Origin: Paramarasmius palmivorus
Lineage: Eukaryota; Basidiomycota; Agaricomycetes; Agaricales; Marasmiaceae
Direction: 5' to 3'
Assembly: GCA_037176845.1 (NCBI GenBank)
Contig: JAYKXP010000006.1
Location: 496,001-560,000 of the forward strand
DNA length: 64,000 nucleotides
Positions within the stretch are counted from its first letter, which is position 1; each line of letters starts with the position of its first letter. Position numbers and translations under genes: made by a program. Shown one piece after another: positions 10,891 through 21,155 of the stretch. The notes below the pieces were generated by a model, which worked only from the letters and a program-made list of their open reading frames with translations, searched no databases and had not been told where the DNA came from.

Positions 10891-11501
10891 TGAAATAGCA
10901 CCAGAGATGTAGATCCTTCAGCGCAGAGCAGAAGCAAAAGATGAGGTGTGAGTGGACACGCTTGAAAGCTGCTACTTCAGCGGTGTTTTAACGAAGTGAC
11001 ATTCTAGATCACTTCACAAGAACAATGATACCTCTGCCCGGTTATTCAGTGCAGCAATATCCAGCATTGGTGCTTAAGCACGGAATGAAGCCGCGACGAA
11101 AGATGCGGGAGAGAGCTCAGAGTCTGGACGGACGAAGAAGCGGGATCAGTAGACTCCGTGCTCATCTCCTCGGTGAACTGGGTCCTTGTGCGTGCGGCTC
11201 TCTAGATCATGCACGACCACATGCTCATCATCTGCTTCGCATGTACCTCTATTCCTGAGCCTTCGGACCCTACGGTTAGGTCTCGCCGACGTTCAACCTC
11301 CCATGTACGACTGGAAAGGCCAGTATTGAAGTCTGAAAATTTGGGGAACAACGTTGACAGCAAACGGTGGTCCGGCATTGCTCGTGGTACGATGGTCCCG
11401 GGTATCCGCGAGACTACACCAACAGCATCGGGTACCATAGGAAGCCAGTCCTTCAATGACCAGACGAGCTCACTGCTTGATGCAAGAGCGCTTGGTGCCG
11501 T
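10891..11501. other. No supported gene
   Basis: Open frames exist on both strands (11025-11258 and 11209-11508 plus; 11202-11456 minus), but none has recognisable domains or splice-consistent partners. It may be decayed sequence. Confidence 0.35.
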
Positions 11502-12168
11502 TCACTGAAGTGTCAAAGCTTCGTCGATGACACTAGTAACCAAGCTCTTCTCGTCAAACTTGGCCTTCTGTCTTGCTACTTGCTGCAATGCATAAACCAT
11601 TCGCATGGGAATCGGTAGTTTCGTGGCTGTGAGCATATTAGTATGGTAGGTTGGACGCTGGAGAGAGGATTCATGAAACAAGACGTACAGCTCACTGATA
11701 TCCTTCTCGTACCGAAGCTTCCATTTTATCGTATTGCCGGTTTGTGGAAGTGGGTCTAGTAGTGATTACCATTTCCTTCTGCGAAAATGCTGGAGGGATG
11801 GTGTTGGTAGCCCCAACAGATGGCCTGACAGTGAAGGTATGAGGATACTGAGAACGGGTCTAGCGACTCGACAACGTACCGGAGGCGTTTTCGTGAAGAA
11901 CTCCAATCTGAAATGGGTTGGCTGATGTGCAGAGCTCGCAAGTCGGAAATTTGGCAATGATATCTACAAACCTATTAGCAAGACTGTCGTTAGAACCTTT
12001 GACGGACAGGTTTTGTGCGCATATCCCGCCCTGATCACCATGCGAGACGAAAGACCAAAACAGTGTAATCGATAATTGAGTTAACAAGACGTTGATAAGA
12101 CGATCAAGAGGAGGACCCTTAAGACCCAGCGGCGAGGGAAATGTCGAAGTGGTGAATGACCTATTCAT
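11502..12168 (-). CDS. Hypothetical protein
   Basis: Model with exons 12168-11880, 11755-11696 and 11626-11502 (157 residues). Joins at GTACGT..TAG and GTGAGC..CAG keep phase and yield a plausible C-terminal half (DPLPQTGNTIKWKLRYEKDI, then KLPIPMRMVYALQQVARQ). No domain or signal is recognised. The N-terminal half may contain another intron, and the start is uncertain. It lies between two other minus-strand genes but shows no clear relation to them. Confidence 0.35.
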
Positions 12169-12376
12169 TGGCGATTGTGGTCGAAGAACAAGCCTGTGAA
12201 GTAGCGCTGATAAATTTAATTACCGAAAAGGCACATGACCACCACATTATGATTTAGCGCTCAGTTATTAGTCAGTCGGTCAATTTATACTTAGTCTTGT
12301 TTCACTGCCAGATCTGAGACCAAGATTACTTTTATTGTTCTATACACCTGATGTGCACTAAGCCACATGTACATAT

Positions 12377-13203
12377 TTATACTAGAGAGAATCTAAACAA
12401 GTTGATAACTGATTGGAATACTTCGTAATCTCTGGCCGCAAGTCGCAGTCGCAATTCATCTGCGGGAGCTGGTGCTGAGCCTTCTCTGAAGTAAGGCTGA
12501 GATGCGAGTCTGACTGTCCATTCAAGTCGTGCCTGGATTTCAAGATGTTTAGCTCGTGAAGAGTATATATCAATCATAGAGCTTTCCTTACATGGTCAAA
12601 GTAACCATCCTGGCCACGAACAAAAAGGATAGGAACTGGAGCACCATACGGCCTGATCGATACCCATACGGCTAGTAAACGCTTGTTAGATGGTGTCACC
12701 TTGTTGCAAGAAAACATGAGCGTACCGTCAATACGACGAAATACAACCAACTGGACTGAAGAATACATGTTGCGACATTGAGGGTTCAAAATGTATCCAG
12801 AAGCCAAGCTGTCGAAGACGAGGTAACCGGTGTCGGGATTCCTGCTGGCATAGTCTGAATTTGTATCTTCATCGTCGGAGCTACTGTCCTCCTCGTCCCG
12901 CTCGTCGTCCTCATCCCTCTCCTCTTCCAGTTCGCCTTCTTCCAGTTCGCTCTCTTCCAGTTCGCTATCTTCCAGCTCGTTCTCTTCCAGTTCGCTCTCT
13001 TCGATATCCGAATCCCCTTCTTCCGTATCAGAGACACCTAATGAAATCTCATCCGCATCCATAGTCAAATCCAGACCTACAGAGCGACCGCTGGAGGGGA
13101 CAGGGGCATCAAGGGACGGGGGTGGCGATGGTGACAGAGCAGGGAGACGTGGTCTTTTGCTTGGCATAGAGAGTGAGGAGTTCGAGGATCTGGAGCGTTT
13201 CAT
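12377..13203 (-). CDS. Orphan family A, acidic protein (copy 1)
   Basis: Exons 13203-12592 and 12532-12377, phase 0, 255 residues. The N-terminus is basic and Ser-rich with a nuclear-localisation-like cluster (MKRSRSS, SKRPR). Residues ~60-115 are an acidic Glu/Asp/Ser tract built of SELEE-type pentads. The conserved part (residues ~130-255) has ASGYILNPQCRN, then VWVSIRPYGAPVPILFV, then DELRLRLAARDYEVFQSV. The same order of motifs occurs in the gene at 39753-40378 (ASGYVLTPWYRV, VWISVQAVGSPVPFLIV, THLRLAFTSEQFRLFNSL), so the two are paralogues. No known domain. An acidic, basic-tailed design suggests a nuclear protein or histone/DNA binder (inference). Confidence 0.7.
12921..13002 (-). repeat. 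15-bp minisatellite in coding sequence
   Basis: About five imperfect units of the type TTCCAGTTCGCTCTC encode the SELEE/NELED/GELEE pentads of the family A protein. Unit changes keep the frame because the period is a multiple of three. Confidence 0.75.
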
Positions 13204-13571
13204 GATCTGAGTATGTTTCGGGAAAGACAATGATCTGTGGATCAACGCCAGGGTTTTTATGCTTCGATTAAACGGTGTGACCAAGGGCAGCTGGTGAGAT
13301 ACAATGACCAGGTAGTTCACTTTGTTAACGCCATAGTAATCCATTTAATGGGACAAAGACTTACCTGTACACGAGGTTCCGATGCATTGTAGCTTAGTTG
13401 AATGCGATGGTGGAGGACAAAGGATGATATTACGTCATCTGTCCCAATTCTAAGCGCTACTATTACTTGGCCTCACCTTCCTTTCCCTCGAGACAATGAT
13501 TGTCTCACACATAGAGAAAGCCTCAAAAAGGTTCGAGTGCAAGGAGCTGTTGGCAATCATCAAATCTTAGC
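13204..13571. other. Divergent promoter region between orphan genes A and B
   Basis: 368 bp separating start codons on opposite strands. A TATA-like GCATAAAAAC (minus strand) lies about 50 bp before the A start. No gene inside. Confidence 0.4.
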
Positions 13572-14714
13572 ATGGCCTATCGTCTCAACAAGCCTCTTCC
13601 CCTCATAACCAAGCGGATGACTTTCAATGACCCTCCACAACCGCCAAAACCGATCATCACCAAACGCATTGCTTTTACCTCTAGCTACATCGAACGAAAC
13701 GTGCGAGAGAGGCTCAGCAAGACCTCTGAACAAGCTGATGGTTGGGCTATCAACACAGTGTCGCCAGGAATTCCAGAGGTTGTATTGTCTACGATCCCGA
13801 TACGTTCTTGCTAACTCCTCCCGTAGGGACAAGCCCCGACCCCAGAAGAAGACAAAATCCCTAACGTCGTACGGCTCTAGTAATGTACCGGAATAGTTCT
13901 GACTTTATCTACAGCAAGATGTTACGCGAATATCTTCCTCGGCACAACCGGAAGTTATTCTTTCCACCGAAACAGCTCCTCAGGTTACAATCTGTGCATC
14001 ATTGTTGAAGATATAATTAATGATTCCCCGTCTCAGAAGGATCCTCGTACTACGAAACGACCAACAGCCCCTTGCTCCACTATCACCACTACTCAGGTAC
14101 GATGGTATATTGCTCATTATAAACAATGAATAGCTAATTTGTCGCCTCAGATTCAAAGTGAACAGGAGACCACAACTTCACGACAAGCCACGATTGGCTC
14201 TCGAGAGCGTTCTACGACATCTAGTTCCCGTGCCCAGAGGTTACGCGCGACTCTCTTACTTCCCGAGCCTGGCGGAGTTCCAATCCCAAAGCCGCCTGGC
14301 GAAGCGGGTCACCCAAATAATGGAGGCTACTCCTTGGAATCAACTCTAATCACGGCTCACGGATGGTCAAAGATGATCTACGACTTGATAAATGTGAGCG
14401 ACATCAAATGTGCATTTTCTCCGTGTTTCTCATCTCGCTCAGAGTCAGACAAAGGCTCTGGCACAAGGACTTCTCGACGGGACGAAGAACTACAAGGATC
14501 AAGAGGAACCATTAAAGACAGAGATATGTGACCTTGTAAGTGTGCTGCTTCGACTGTTATTATGGATGACTGATGATATCAGCTCACTGCAGACTTCTCT
14601 TTCCTCTCCGACTACGTTGAATGCTGGCCCGTCAGGGATATGTTGAAGGCTCATCTAAAGAATAGGCCTAGAAAGTCCGCTGGAAAGAGGAAGGGTGCGG
14701 CGCCCGCGAACTAA
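13572..14714 (+). CDS. Orphan family B protein (copy 1)
   Basis: Seven exons, every intron phase 0: 13572-13778, 13827-13868, 13915-13983, 14037-14096, 14151-14393, 14443-14535, 14583-14714; 281 residues. The N-terminal half is Thr/Ser/Pro-rich and low in complexity. The conserved core has LLPEPGGVPIPKPPGEAG, then GGYSLESTLI, a SQTKALAQGLLD helix, and FLSDYVECWPVRDMLKAHLK near the C-terminus, which ends in a Lys/Arg-rich tail. The paralogue at 41867-42684 shares these blocks and the exact positions of the last two introns. I do not recognise a characterised domain. The basic tail suggests nucleic-acid contact or nuclear location (inference). Confidence 0.75.
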
Positions 14715-14747
14715 CAAGGTTAGCCTATCACCGCCGAGAAGTGTATT

Positions 14748-14878
14748 CATATGTATAATCAATCATTGATATCAATGATAGTATTGAGCCGTTTTGATTG
14801 AATTTCTTTTAGTCGTATGTATATGAATGATCAATCATTGATATCAATGATAATATTGAACTCCGCTTTGATTGAATT
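14748..14878. repeat. Tandem ~60-bp repeat with palindromic core
   Basis: Two copies (about 14748-14806 and 14818-14878) each contain the perfect palindrome ATCATTGATATCAATGAT followed by TTTTGATTGAATT or CTTTGATTGAATT. They lie between the 3' end of gene B and the DUF262 gene, so the palindrome could be a protein-binding site or a transcript hairpin. Confidence 0.65.
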
Positions 14879-14976
14879 GCTCTTGGTTCTTCCTGACCAT
14901 ACATGACCGAGGCACGGGAACAGCCATAAATACGAGGTATGTCCTGGAATGTCTGCACCTCTTTTTCTCGTAAAGC

Positions 14977-15760
14977 ATGGTGAGCTATCTCGTTGTAACG
15001 ATCTGGTCGAGTTGATCACTCACGCTCGTTGAATGTCCACAGGAGGAACCCGATATTGAGGAACCCGATATTCCGCAACCTGCAGTGACTAGGTACCATA
15101 GCGTTGCTTTTCTCATTGGCAGGTTCTCCTTTGGCCGTCCTTAATGTCTACGACTGAGCTTCCTGGTGTAGCTGAGATACGGGCGAACCGCATTCTCTTA
15201 GACACCGGCTTCCAGCGAGGTGCGTACATCGTACACTGTTTACTCTTAGTGCCGCCTATACTGACACGGCGAAAGACCCTTCCGTATGGTCGCAGGAGAT
15301 GAAGGACAACTACATCGATACATGTCGGAAGTTTTCCTATACGGGGAGCTTTCAATTCGGTTCGCGTATAGCGTTGTACACTTCATTATTATTCTCATCA
15401 TGCATCAGCGATACAGGTGGATAACACGGGAGCTGAAATTCGGATATGTATTGATGGAAAGCAGAGACTTCTTTCACTTCTCGAGTGAGTAGGCAATTTT
15501 TTTTTTACTTTTCTCGTTTCAACACCTGACTTGAATGTTTTCCAAGGTATACAGAAGGGGCCCCAAACACTTCTCGGCAGTGGGTCAATAATCCGAATTC
15601 TTCACAACTTGTCTCTCACCCCTATGCAATTACCAGACGACAGCGCATCGAAGCCATGACTGTGACATGCTTCGAATACCACGAAATCTCGGAAGAGACC
15701 CAAAAAGATATTTTCAGGCGGTCTAACTTGGGTGCAACGGAGAATCTGGATGAACTTTAA
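14977..15760 (+). CDS. DUF262 / GmrSD-N-like protein
   Basis: Six exons: 14977-14979 (ATG only), 15043-15084, 15123-15219, 15276-15359, 15409-15484, 15547-15760; 171 residues. Splicing rebuilds the family signature: LLDTGFQRDPSVWSQEMKDN (the YQR-V-W motif), F-A-I-Q-VDNTGAEIR, the catalytic-type ICIDGKQRLLSLLE, and near the end TVTCFEYHEISEETQKDIFR. DUF262 is the ParB-like fold of bacterial GmrSD and related restriction/defence proteins. Fungi carry many small relatives whose role is unknown. The N-terminal exons are less sure because one intron would be only 38 nt. The PP[IV]IF segment before the DGKQR motif is altered here, so activity is doubtful. Confidence 0.7.
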
Positions 15761-16038
15761 TATTCGATATTCAGTTACTTGGTATTTGGTGTGTACAGTA
15801 CTTACCCGGTGCGCGTATAGACCTTCAGATTGTGTGGTATAGATACGAAGAGACCCTGGGCTGGGATAACCCAATATAGGTTTTTGCGTTTGTGCCCATT
15901 GATTCCTTGACATGACGTTGACTAACGTTGATTGACTTCATCTGCAAAACTACTTAAATCGACATAGGGATTGATAGAGACATATTCATTGTATTTACTA
16001 ATGTATCCAATGAAAGAATGGGTATCATATATGCAATT

Positions 16039-17694
16039 CTATGTATCACGCTTCACGGCGCAACTTGACGGGTAGCGACTGCGACGAAGCACTCCTGGAT
16101 TCTCGGCACCAAGCCCTCCAGTAACGAGTGATTTCGCCCGTGGCGAGCAGCGTCTGCGATGTTTCTTATCGGATTGAAATTGTCAGTTTGAGTCTGTATC
16201 TCGAAAGTGCAAGGCCAACCTACCTCATCATAAAATGATGTACGACGCGTCTTTCGAATAGTGTCCTTCTGATCACTCTCCTCCTAGATACCTGATTAGT
16301 TTCAGTCCTTCAGTGACTAATTATGACGACTCACTGATTTCCAGCCGAAATAGCTCCATATCCTGGACACGAGAGACCATGAAGATAGATCCTGTGCAGG
16401 CTCGTCGAGTCGCTCGTCTTCGCTCTCCACTTTCTTGCATCCCTCGGAATCGTTTAGGAGATCTAGGGCATCCTGTAGGGTTTGCAACGTTTGGCCAACG
16501 GATTGCATGACGGCACCGACAGACAGAACTTCCTCCGCTTCTTCAGCGCGGCGTTTTTCAGCATCTAACAATATTTCCAGCTCAATAAGCCTGTTCTGTT
16601 GCTTCCGCCTTTCATCCTCCATGATGAAACAAACTTGGTTGAGATTCGTGCACACATCTCCTAACTGTCGAAAAATAAACACCCTACCCACGAAGATCAA
16701 CATGGGGTCGACTTACCATACGTCTACAATTCTCGCGTGAGGATGGACCTTTGGACATGAAAGGCAAAGATGATGGTGAGCTCTGGACGTTCGATGAAGG
16801 GTATTGCTGTAACATAAGGGAGGAGATTAGAGTCTGTTATATCATAGTGCGAGTGTGCTCACCTCATTTGACCAGACTGGCAATACGATGTGCGGAACTT
16901 GGGCGGATGTTTTTTTCGGCAGAAGCGGAGATGATAGAGGGGCCGGCGTCGACGTTGATTTCCCACTGGCTGTCTCGGAAGTTTCCATTGAATCTGGAAA
17001 GATCTCGCGTGTGGCTGGACCTTTGGACATGGAAGTCAAAGATGATGGTGAGCTCTGAACGTTTGGTGAAGAGAGTCGCTGCAACATGAGGTAGGAGGTT
17101 AGAGTCTAGTACATCATCGTGCGAGTGAGCTCACCTCATTTGTCCAGACTGGCAATACGATGTGCGGAAGTTGGGTGGAAGTTTTTTTCCGCAGAAGCGA
17201 TGATAGGGGGGCCGGAAAGGGGAAGTTTGTACGGATATTCTGAACAATGCAACTAGAATGAGTGTGTTCATCAACCAAGGCGTATGGCTCACATTGGGCT
17301 CCGCTAGATCTGGTATCTCGACAGTGGCCGTGGACAAGACCGGCGTCGACGTTGATTGTCCAGTGGCTGCCTCGGAAGTTTCCATTGAATCCGGAAAGAC
17401 CGGTTGGGGTGATTCGATAGCGCATGCGGGGGAGGAAGATGAAAGAGAATAGTCGAAGTGTAATTGCCCGATAGTTGGCTCGACACTTTCCATGGAATCC
17501 GGAGATAGTTGAGGTGAATGGATAACGTACGGATAGACTGACTGAGGTGAATACGTGGGAGACCCATTGAGGTCCGGATAGACCAGCTGAGATGAGTCGG
17601 AACCGTGGGGGGAAGATGGAACAGAATAGTCGAAGTGCAATCCGAGATCACCGTATAGTTCCTCTGTGGGAGTGGGAGTGGACGGAGTGGACAT
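16039..17694 (-). CDS. Orphan family C, coiled-coil protein with duplicated exons (copy 1)
   Basis: Seven exons, all introns phase 0: 17694-17293, 17239-17135, 17078-16863, 16806-16717, 16664-16335, 16268-16224, 16164-16039; 437 residues. The N-terminal ~250 residues are Ser/Pro/Thr-rich and internally repeated: PDSMETSE occurs twice, NVQSSPSSL plus MSKGP twice, and PHIVLPVW twice, from exons copied in tandem. The next exon is a coiled coil (ELEILLDAEKRRAEEAEE) with a SLVSRIWSYFGWK end. The last two exons are basic (KHRRRCSPRAK). The gene at 40823-41805 has the same exon order and splice phases. No known domain; probably nuclear (inference). Confidence 0.75.
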
Positions 17695-18053
17695 TTGTAG
17701 GAGTTACTGGAGTGGATAAGAGACGGGCGGAGTGGCATTAGAGTATATATCAGACTGAGCTTGAAAGAGAGAGCAAATGTGGAAGGAGAGACGATGAAAG
17801 ATCCTTTGTGTGGTGCCAAGGATTGCTGATAGTCATTATCGACGTTAGAATGTGATCTGGTGTTTCCTTTGTTCTCAGCATGAGGCCGTCATGAGCGTGA
17901 AAGGAAGACCGTTGAAAAGGCCACGTGAAGTACATGAGGTGTGATGCCGAGTAATAATGTCCTTACCCGATAGGATGCAAGTTCTTTCAATACCGTTCAA
18001 GTTGCACGTTGAAGTCCTTACTTGTATTGGTCAAGAGTCCAGAAAAGAATATA
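17695..18053. other. Intergenic
   Basis: Upstream region of the family C gene and 3' region of the MYND gene. No further gene is seen. Confidence 0.5.
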
Positions 18054-19935
18054 TTAAATTACACATGTAACAACACGATCACTATCCTGCACAATGCCTG
18101 TCACTCGGCTACGAACAGCATCTTTTAGTTGCAGAGTGGACACCGACAAAGTCGGAGGAAAGTGTCTGTAATCGATGTTGATGTCCAAAAGTCCACCCAT
18201 GGCCAATTCCTGCGCAAGGATTGTGTCGGCGAATGTAACTTGAACATCATAGTCTAGGGCTGCTTCGAAGAATTGCTGGTCGAAAAGGCAGCCGCTCTTA
18301 AAACCTGGAATCAAAAGTGTTGTTAACGCTTTGTACTCGGGAACGATGTGAAATTATGTACTGACCGAACCTTTCGCAAGATAGACGATGTCCCGCCAGC
18401 CAATGCACCCTCTGGCAGATCTTGCTACAGTAGTAAATCTCCTTACACTTCAAGCAAACTCCTGAACGCGGGAGTCTCCTTCTCTCAGCCAGCGGACGCT
18501 CATCTTTGGGAAGCGGTAACTTCACCCCACACTAAACACTCAGAACGTCAATCTATTGCGGACGGGACAACGTAGGCAGCACGGACCTTTGAATTGCCAC
18601 AAGAACTCCGGACCCTAACCCGCCATTTGCCGCGAATAATCTCCGATGATACACCTATCGCTTTGACGTTTTGCCAGGTATCCCAAATCTGTCCCCTGCC
18701 AACATCGAGGAGCTCGTTCTCCAACCCGCTCTTTGAGATGCGTGTGACTGACCGAACAATGCACTGCATGACGCCTTTGAGTACATGGTTCTTGAGCAAA
18801 GCATTCCACAACATCATCAGCCGAGATTCTAGGCTAGAACGATTTGGAACCGAAATGTCGTCATGATTGAGGAATAACATGGAACAGAGAATGATAGGGA
18901 ATAAATCTTTCTCTATCATTTGACACCTGAGACCCGGCTGGTGGATCAGAAACGCTAAAAGGAGCCCTGCGGCCTCGGAGGCGCTACTGCAGATGGTTGT
19001 GGGGAAGCTAGAGCGGGAGATAGAGTGCCGACGTTTGACATCGCAGATGTGTTTGATGCTACGACGAGTAAACAGGCGTCCCATAAAGCGAATGAGTAAT
19101 GTCGGCGTATCCTGAGCTAGGTATGCATCACGAAAAGCGGCGCCTTTCATAGGCGCTGTACAATTCACATACATGATATTGATCAAAGACCCCAAATGAG
19201 TAAGGTCGTCAGCGTCGGCATCGATATCGGCTGTCTTCGAGTCGAGCGTGTCCAAAAATCGAGATGAGATGGTGACCGATTGAGTATAAGGGCTCTGTCG
19301 AAAAAAAGCCAGCACTAAGACGCTGCTGGCGTTCAAGTTGTCTCTGCTCAACTCAAACACTGTCCGTACCCCAACCCTGAATGTTTGAGAGTTTCGACGC
19401 CCCACAAAAAGTAGAGCGGTACACAGAGAAGGCAAGGTCCCGCTGTTCGGGGACAGGATCAGGGACCGGAAAGATGTCGGGGATAACAGAGGCGCCACGA
19501 CCATCCTCATCGTGTCCTCTCTGCATAACGAATAGATGATCCTGAAGATGGCGTCGAAGGCGGTATCAGCGAAGGTGAGATCTCCTGATGCGGTGTCATG
19601 ACTGCTTAACAAAACAGTGGACTGCTGAAGGATGCAAATACACCAAGCCCATAAGTCATTCCACCTAGCACGTATCTCGCCAATCGTGGCTTCGTTATGC
19701 AGAGTGAAAGGGTGTCCAGTCGCATCAATTCGAGCACTGAGATGATGAAGGGCAGTGACAGAATCGATGTCACGTTGTCGAGGTTGTGCTAGGTTGATGT
19801 TTCCAGGTGGGGGGTTTCGCAAGCGATCAAATATAACATCGAGAGATGGGCGTTGAGTCCGTTCCTGAGTAGGAAGTAGGTAAGATATCGGCGAGCAGTC
19901 GAACTAAAGAAGAAGAATACCTGATCCTGAGACAT
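18054..19935 (-). CDS. MYND zinc-finger protein
   Basis: Exons 19935-19921 (MSQDQ), 19864-18587, 18531-18366 and 18304-18054; 569 residues. A long helical N-terminal region of about 430 residues is typical of mushroom MYND proteins and may form ARM-like repeats. The MYND finger follows at about residues 430-485: CGNSKC (joined across the intron), then CLKCKEIYYCSKICQRVHW, then GHRLSC. MYND fingers bind proline-rich peptides in transcription regulators. A C-terminal ~85-residue segment follows. This group is expanded in Agaricomycetes and individual functions are unknown. A TATA-like box lies 38 bp upstream (19973-19980). Confidence 0.85.
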
Positions 19936-19972
19936 GGTCGAAAGTGTTGTATCGAAATCGAAAGGATTCCTT

Positions 19973-19980
19973 CTTTTATA
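19973..19980 (-). promoter_or_regulatory. TATA-like box of the MYND gene
   Basis: TATAAAAG on the minus strand, 38 bp before the start codon at 19935. Confidence 0.5.
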
Positions 19981-20251
19981 AACGCTAACTGCCGCAGATG
20001 GTTTGTGGCATTCGTACAGCGGCATTTTAGAGGATTGAATGTGTTTAGCAACATTGAATGTGATTGTAATGGCTAGAATGGTACCTCTGGTCCCTTTTGC
20101 TTTGTTGAAAGAATGAAAAATCCCACGAGGCTTGCCTTCACTTCAGTACAATGGAACGCATCCAAAGCCATTGACTTACGTAGAATTGCCTTTCAATGTA
20201 CCCTATAGCTATAAGAGTCCATTCCAAGTCCCACAACCGAATACACACGCC
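19981..20251. other. Divergent promoter region
   Basis: With the box above, this makes up the ~315-bp gap between the MYND gene (minus) and the plus-strand gene at 20252. No gene is seen. Confidence 0.4.
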
Positions 20252-20852
20252 ATGTCGAATATTGAAGAACATACGCCAGCAGACGAAGAGAGTGAGTTCT
20301 CCATTTATCACAGTGAAGATCCATTACTTACCTCCGGTCGGGATCTAGCGCTGGAAACTGTTATTCCCAAGCAGGAAGATGAAGTCGAGGAAGCCGAAGT
20401 CTCTGCTATTCTAAGTAGCATGCCTGAAGTCGTCACAAGCCACACAAGCGCCGAAAGTTTAGAGCAGGAAGAGGGTAGCCTATCCACTCTCACCGACATG
20501 CGCCAGTTGCAAGAACAGTTCCAAATCAATTATTGTAAGCGGGGAACCCGAGCGGAAGTCGCAGAGTGGAAATCGGAACATTCTTCGAACGCGGTATGTC
20601 GCATTACCTTGTATTGTCATTATAGCTGTTCCATTGATCAAGCGTCACAAGCCATGCAATCGTTGCACTCAGCTGGAAGCGATATGTAGTCGTGGTCCTC
20701 AAGATCTGTTGGGTGTGGCATGCGCAAGGTGCAGAGAGTCTCGGGTGTCCTGTTCTTTGGTGGAGTCTTTCCGGAGGTACCGCGTGATAAAGAAGTTGGG
20801 CATCACGTCGTCTACATACGACGAGTTGCAAAGAGTATACTTGTGTTTGTGA
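20252..20852 (+). CDS. Zinc-cluster-like protein
   Basis: Exons 20252-20593 and 20643-20852, phase 0, 183 residues. The first exon encodes an acidic Ser/Glu-rich region. The second has six cysteines spaced C-x2-C-x6-C-x11-C-x2-C-x6-C (KPCNRCTQLEAIC ... VACARCRESRVSC). That is the spacing of fungal Zn(II)2Cys6 clusters, though here it is near the C-terminus instead of the N-terminus. The tail is short and partly basic. It could be a transcription factor or a small DNA-binding protein; no activation or dimerisation domain is obvious. Confidence 0.65.
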
Positions 20853-21155
20853 GCTACATATAGTGAAAGACTTGAATAGATGATGCTGGCACATCTACCT
20901 GATTGCTGAGAAGTGAACGCACACAACTCACGTATATAGAGCTGTCCTGTTGGTAGAGTCCAAGTAGAACGTTTATGGGCAAGTTGTGAAGGAGCGAGGA
21001 TTCTCCGAGGAAGCATATTGGCGTGGCACGTGATTGAAGTTGAAGTTTCTTATTTGAGGTAATATACATATAATATGGACATGTACTCTAGCTGCCCCAA
21101 CGTTTGGCCAACTACATACCGCAGCGGGTGGTGACAAGCCTAGTCGGTTGTTTGG
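20853..21155. other. Intergenic, flank of the transposase gene
   Basis: This stretch should contain one end of the transposon if the element is complete. I could not find a terminal inverted repeat by eye. Confidence 0.4.

Noticed and set aside
15602..15913. Open minus-strand frame of 103 codons with a plausible intron
   Set aside because: The plus strand here codes the DUF262 motifs (IDGKQR, EYHEISEE) across spliced exons, so the minus frame is a shadow.
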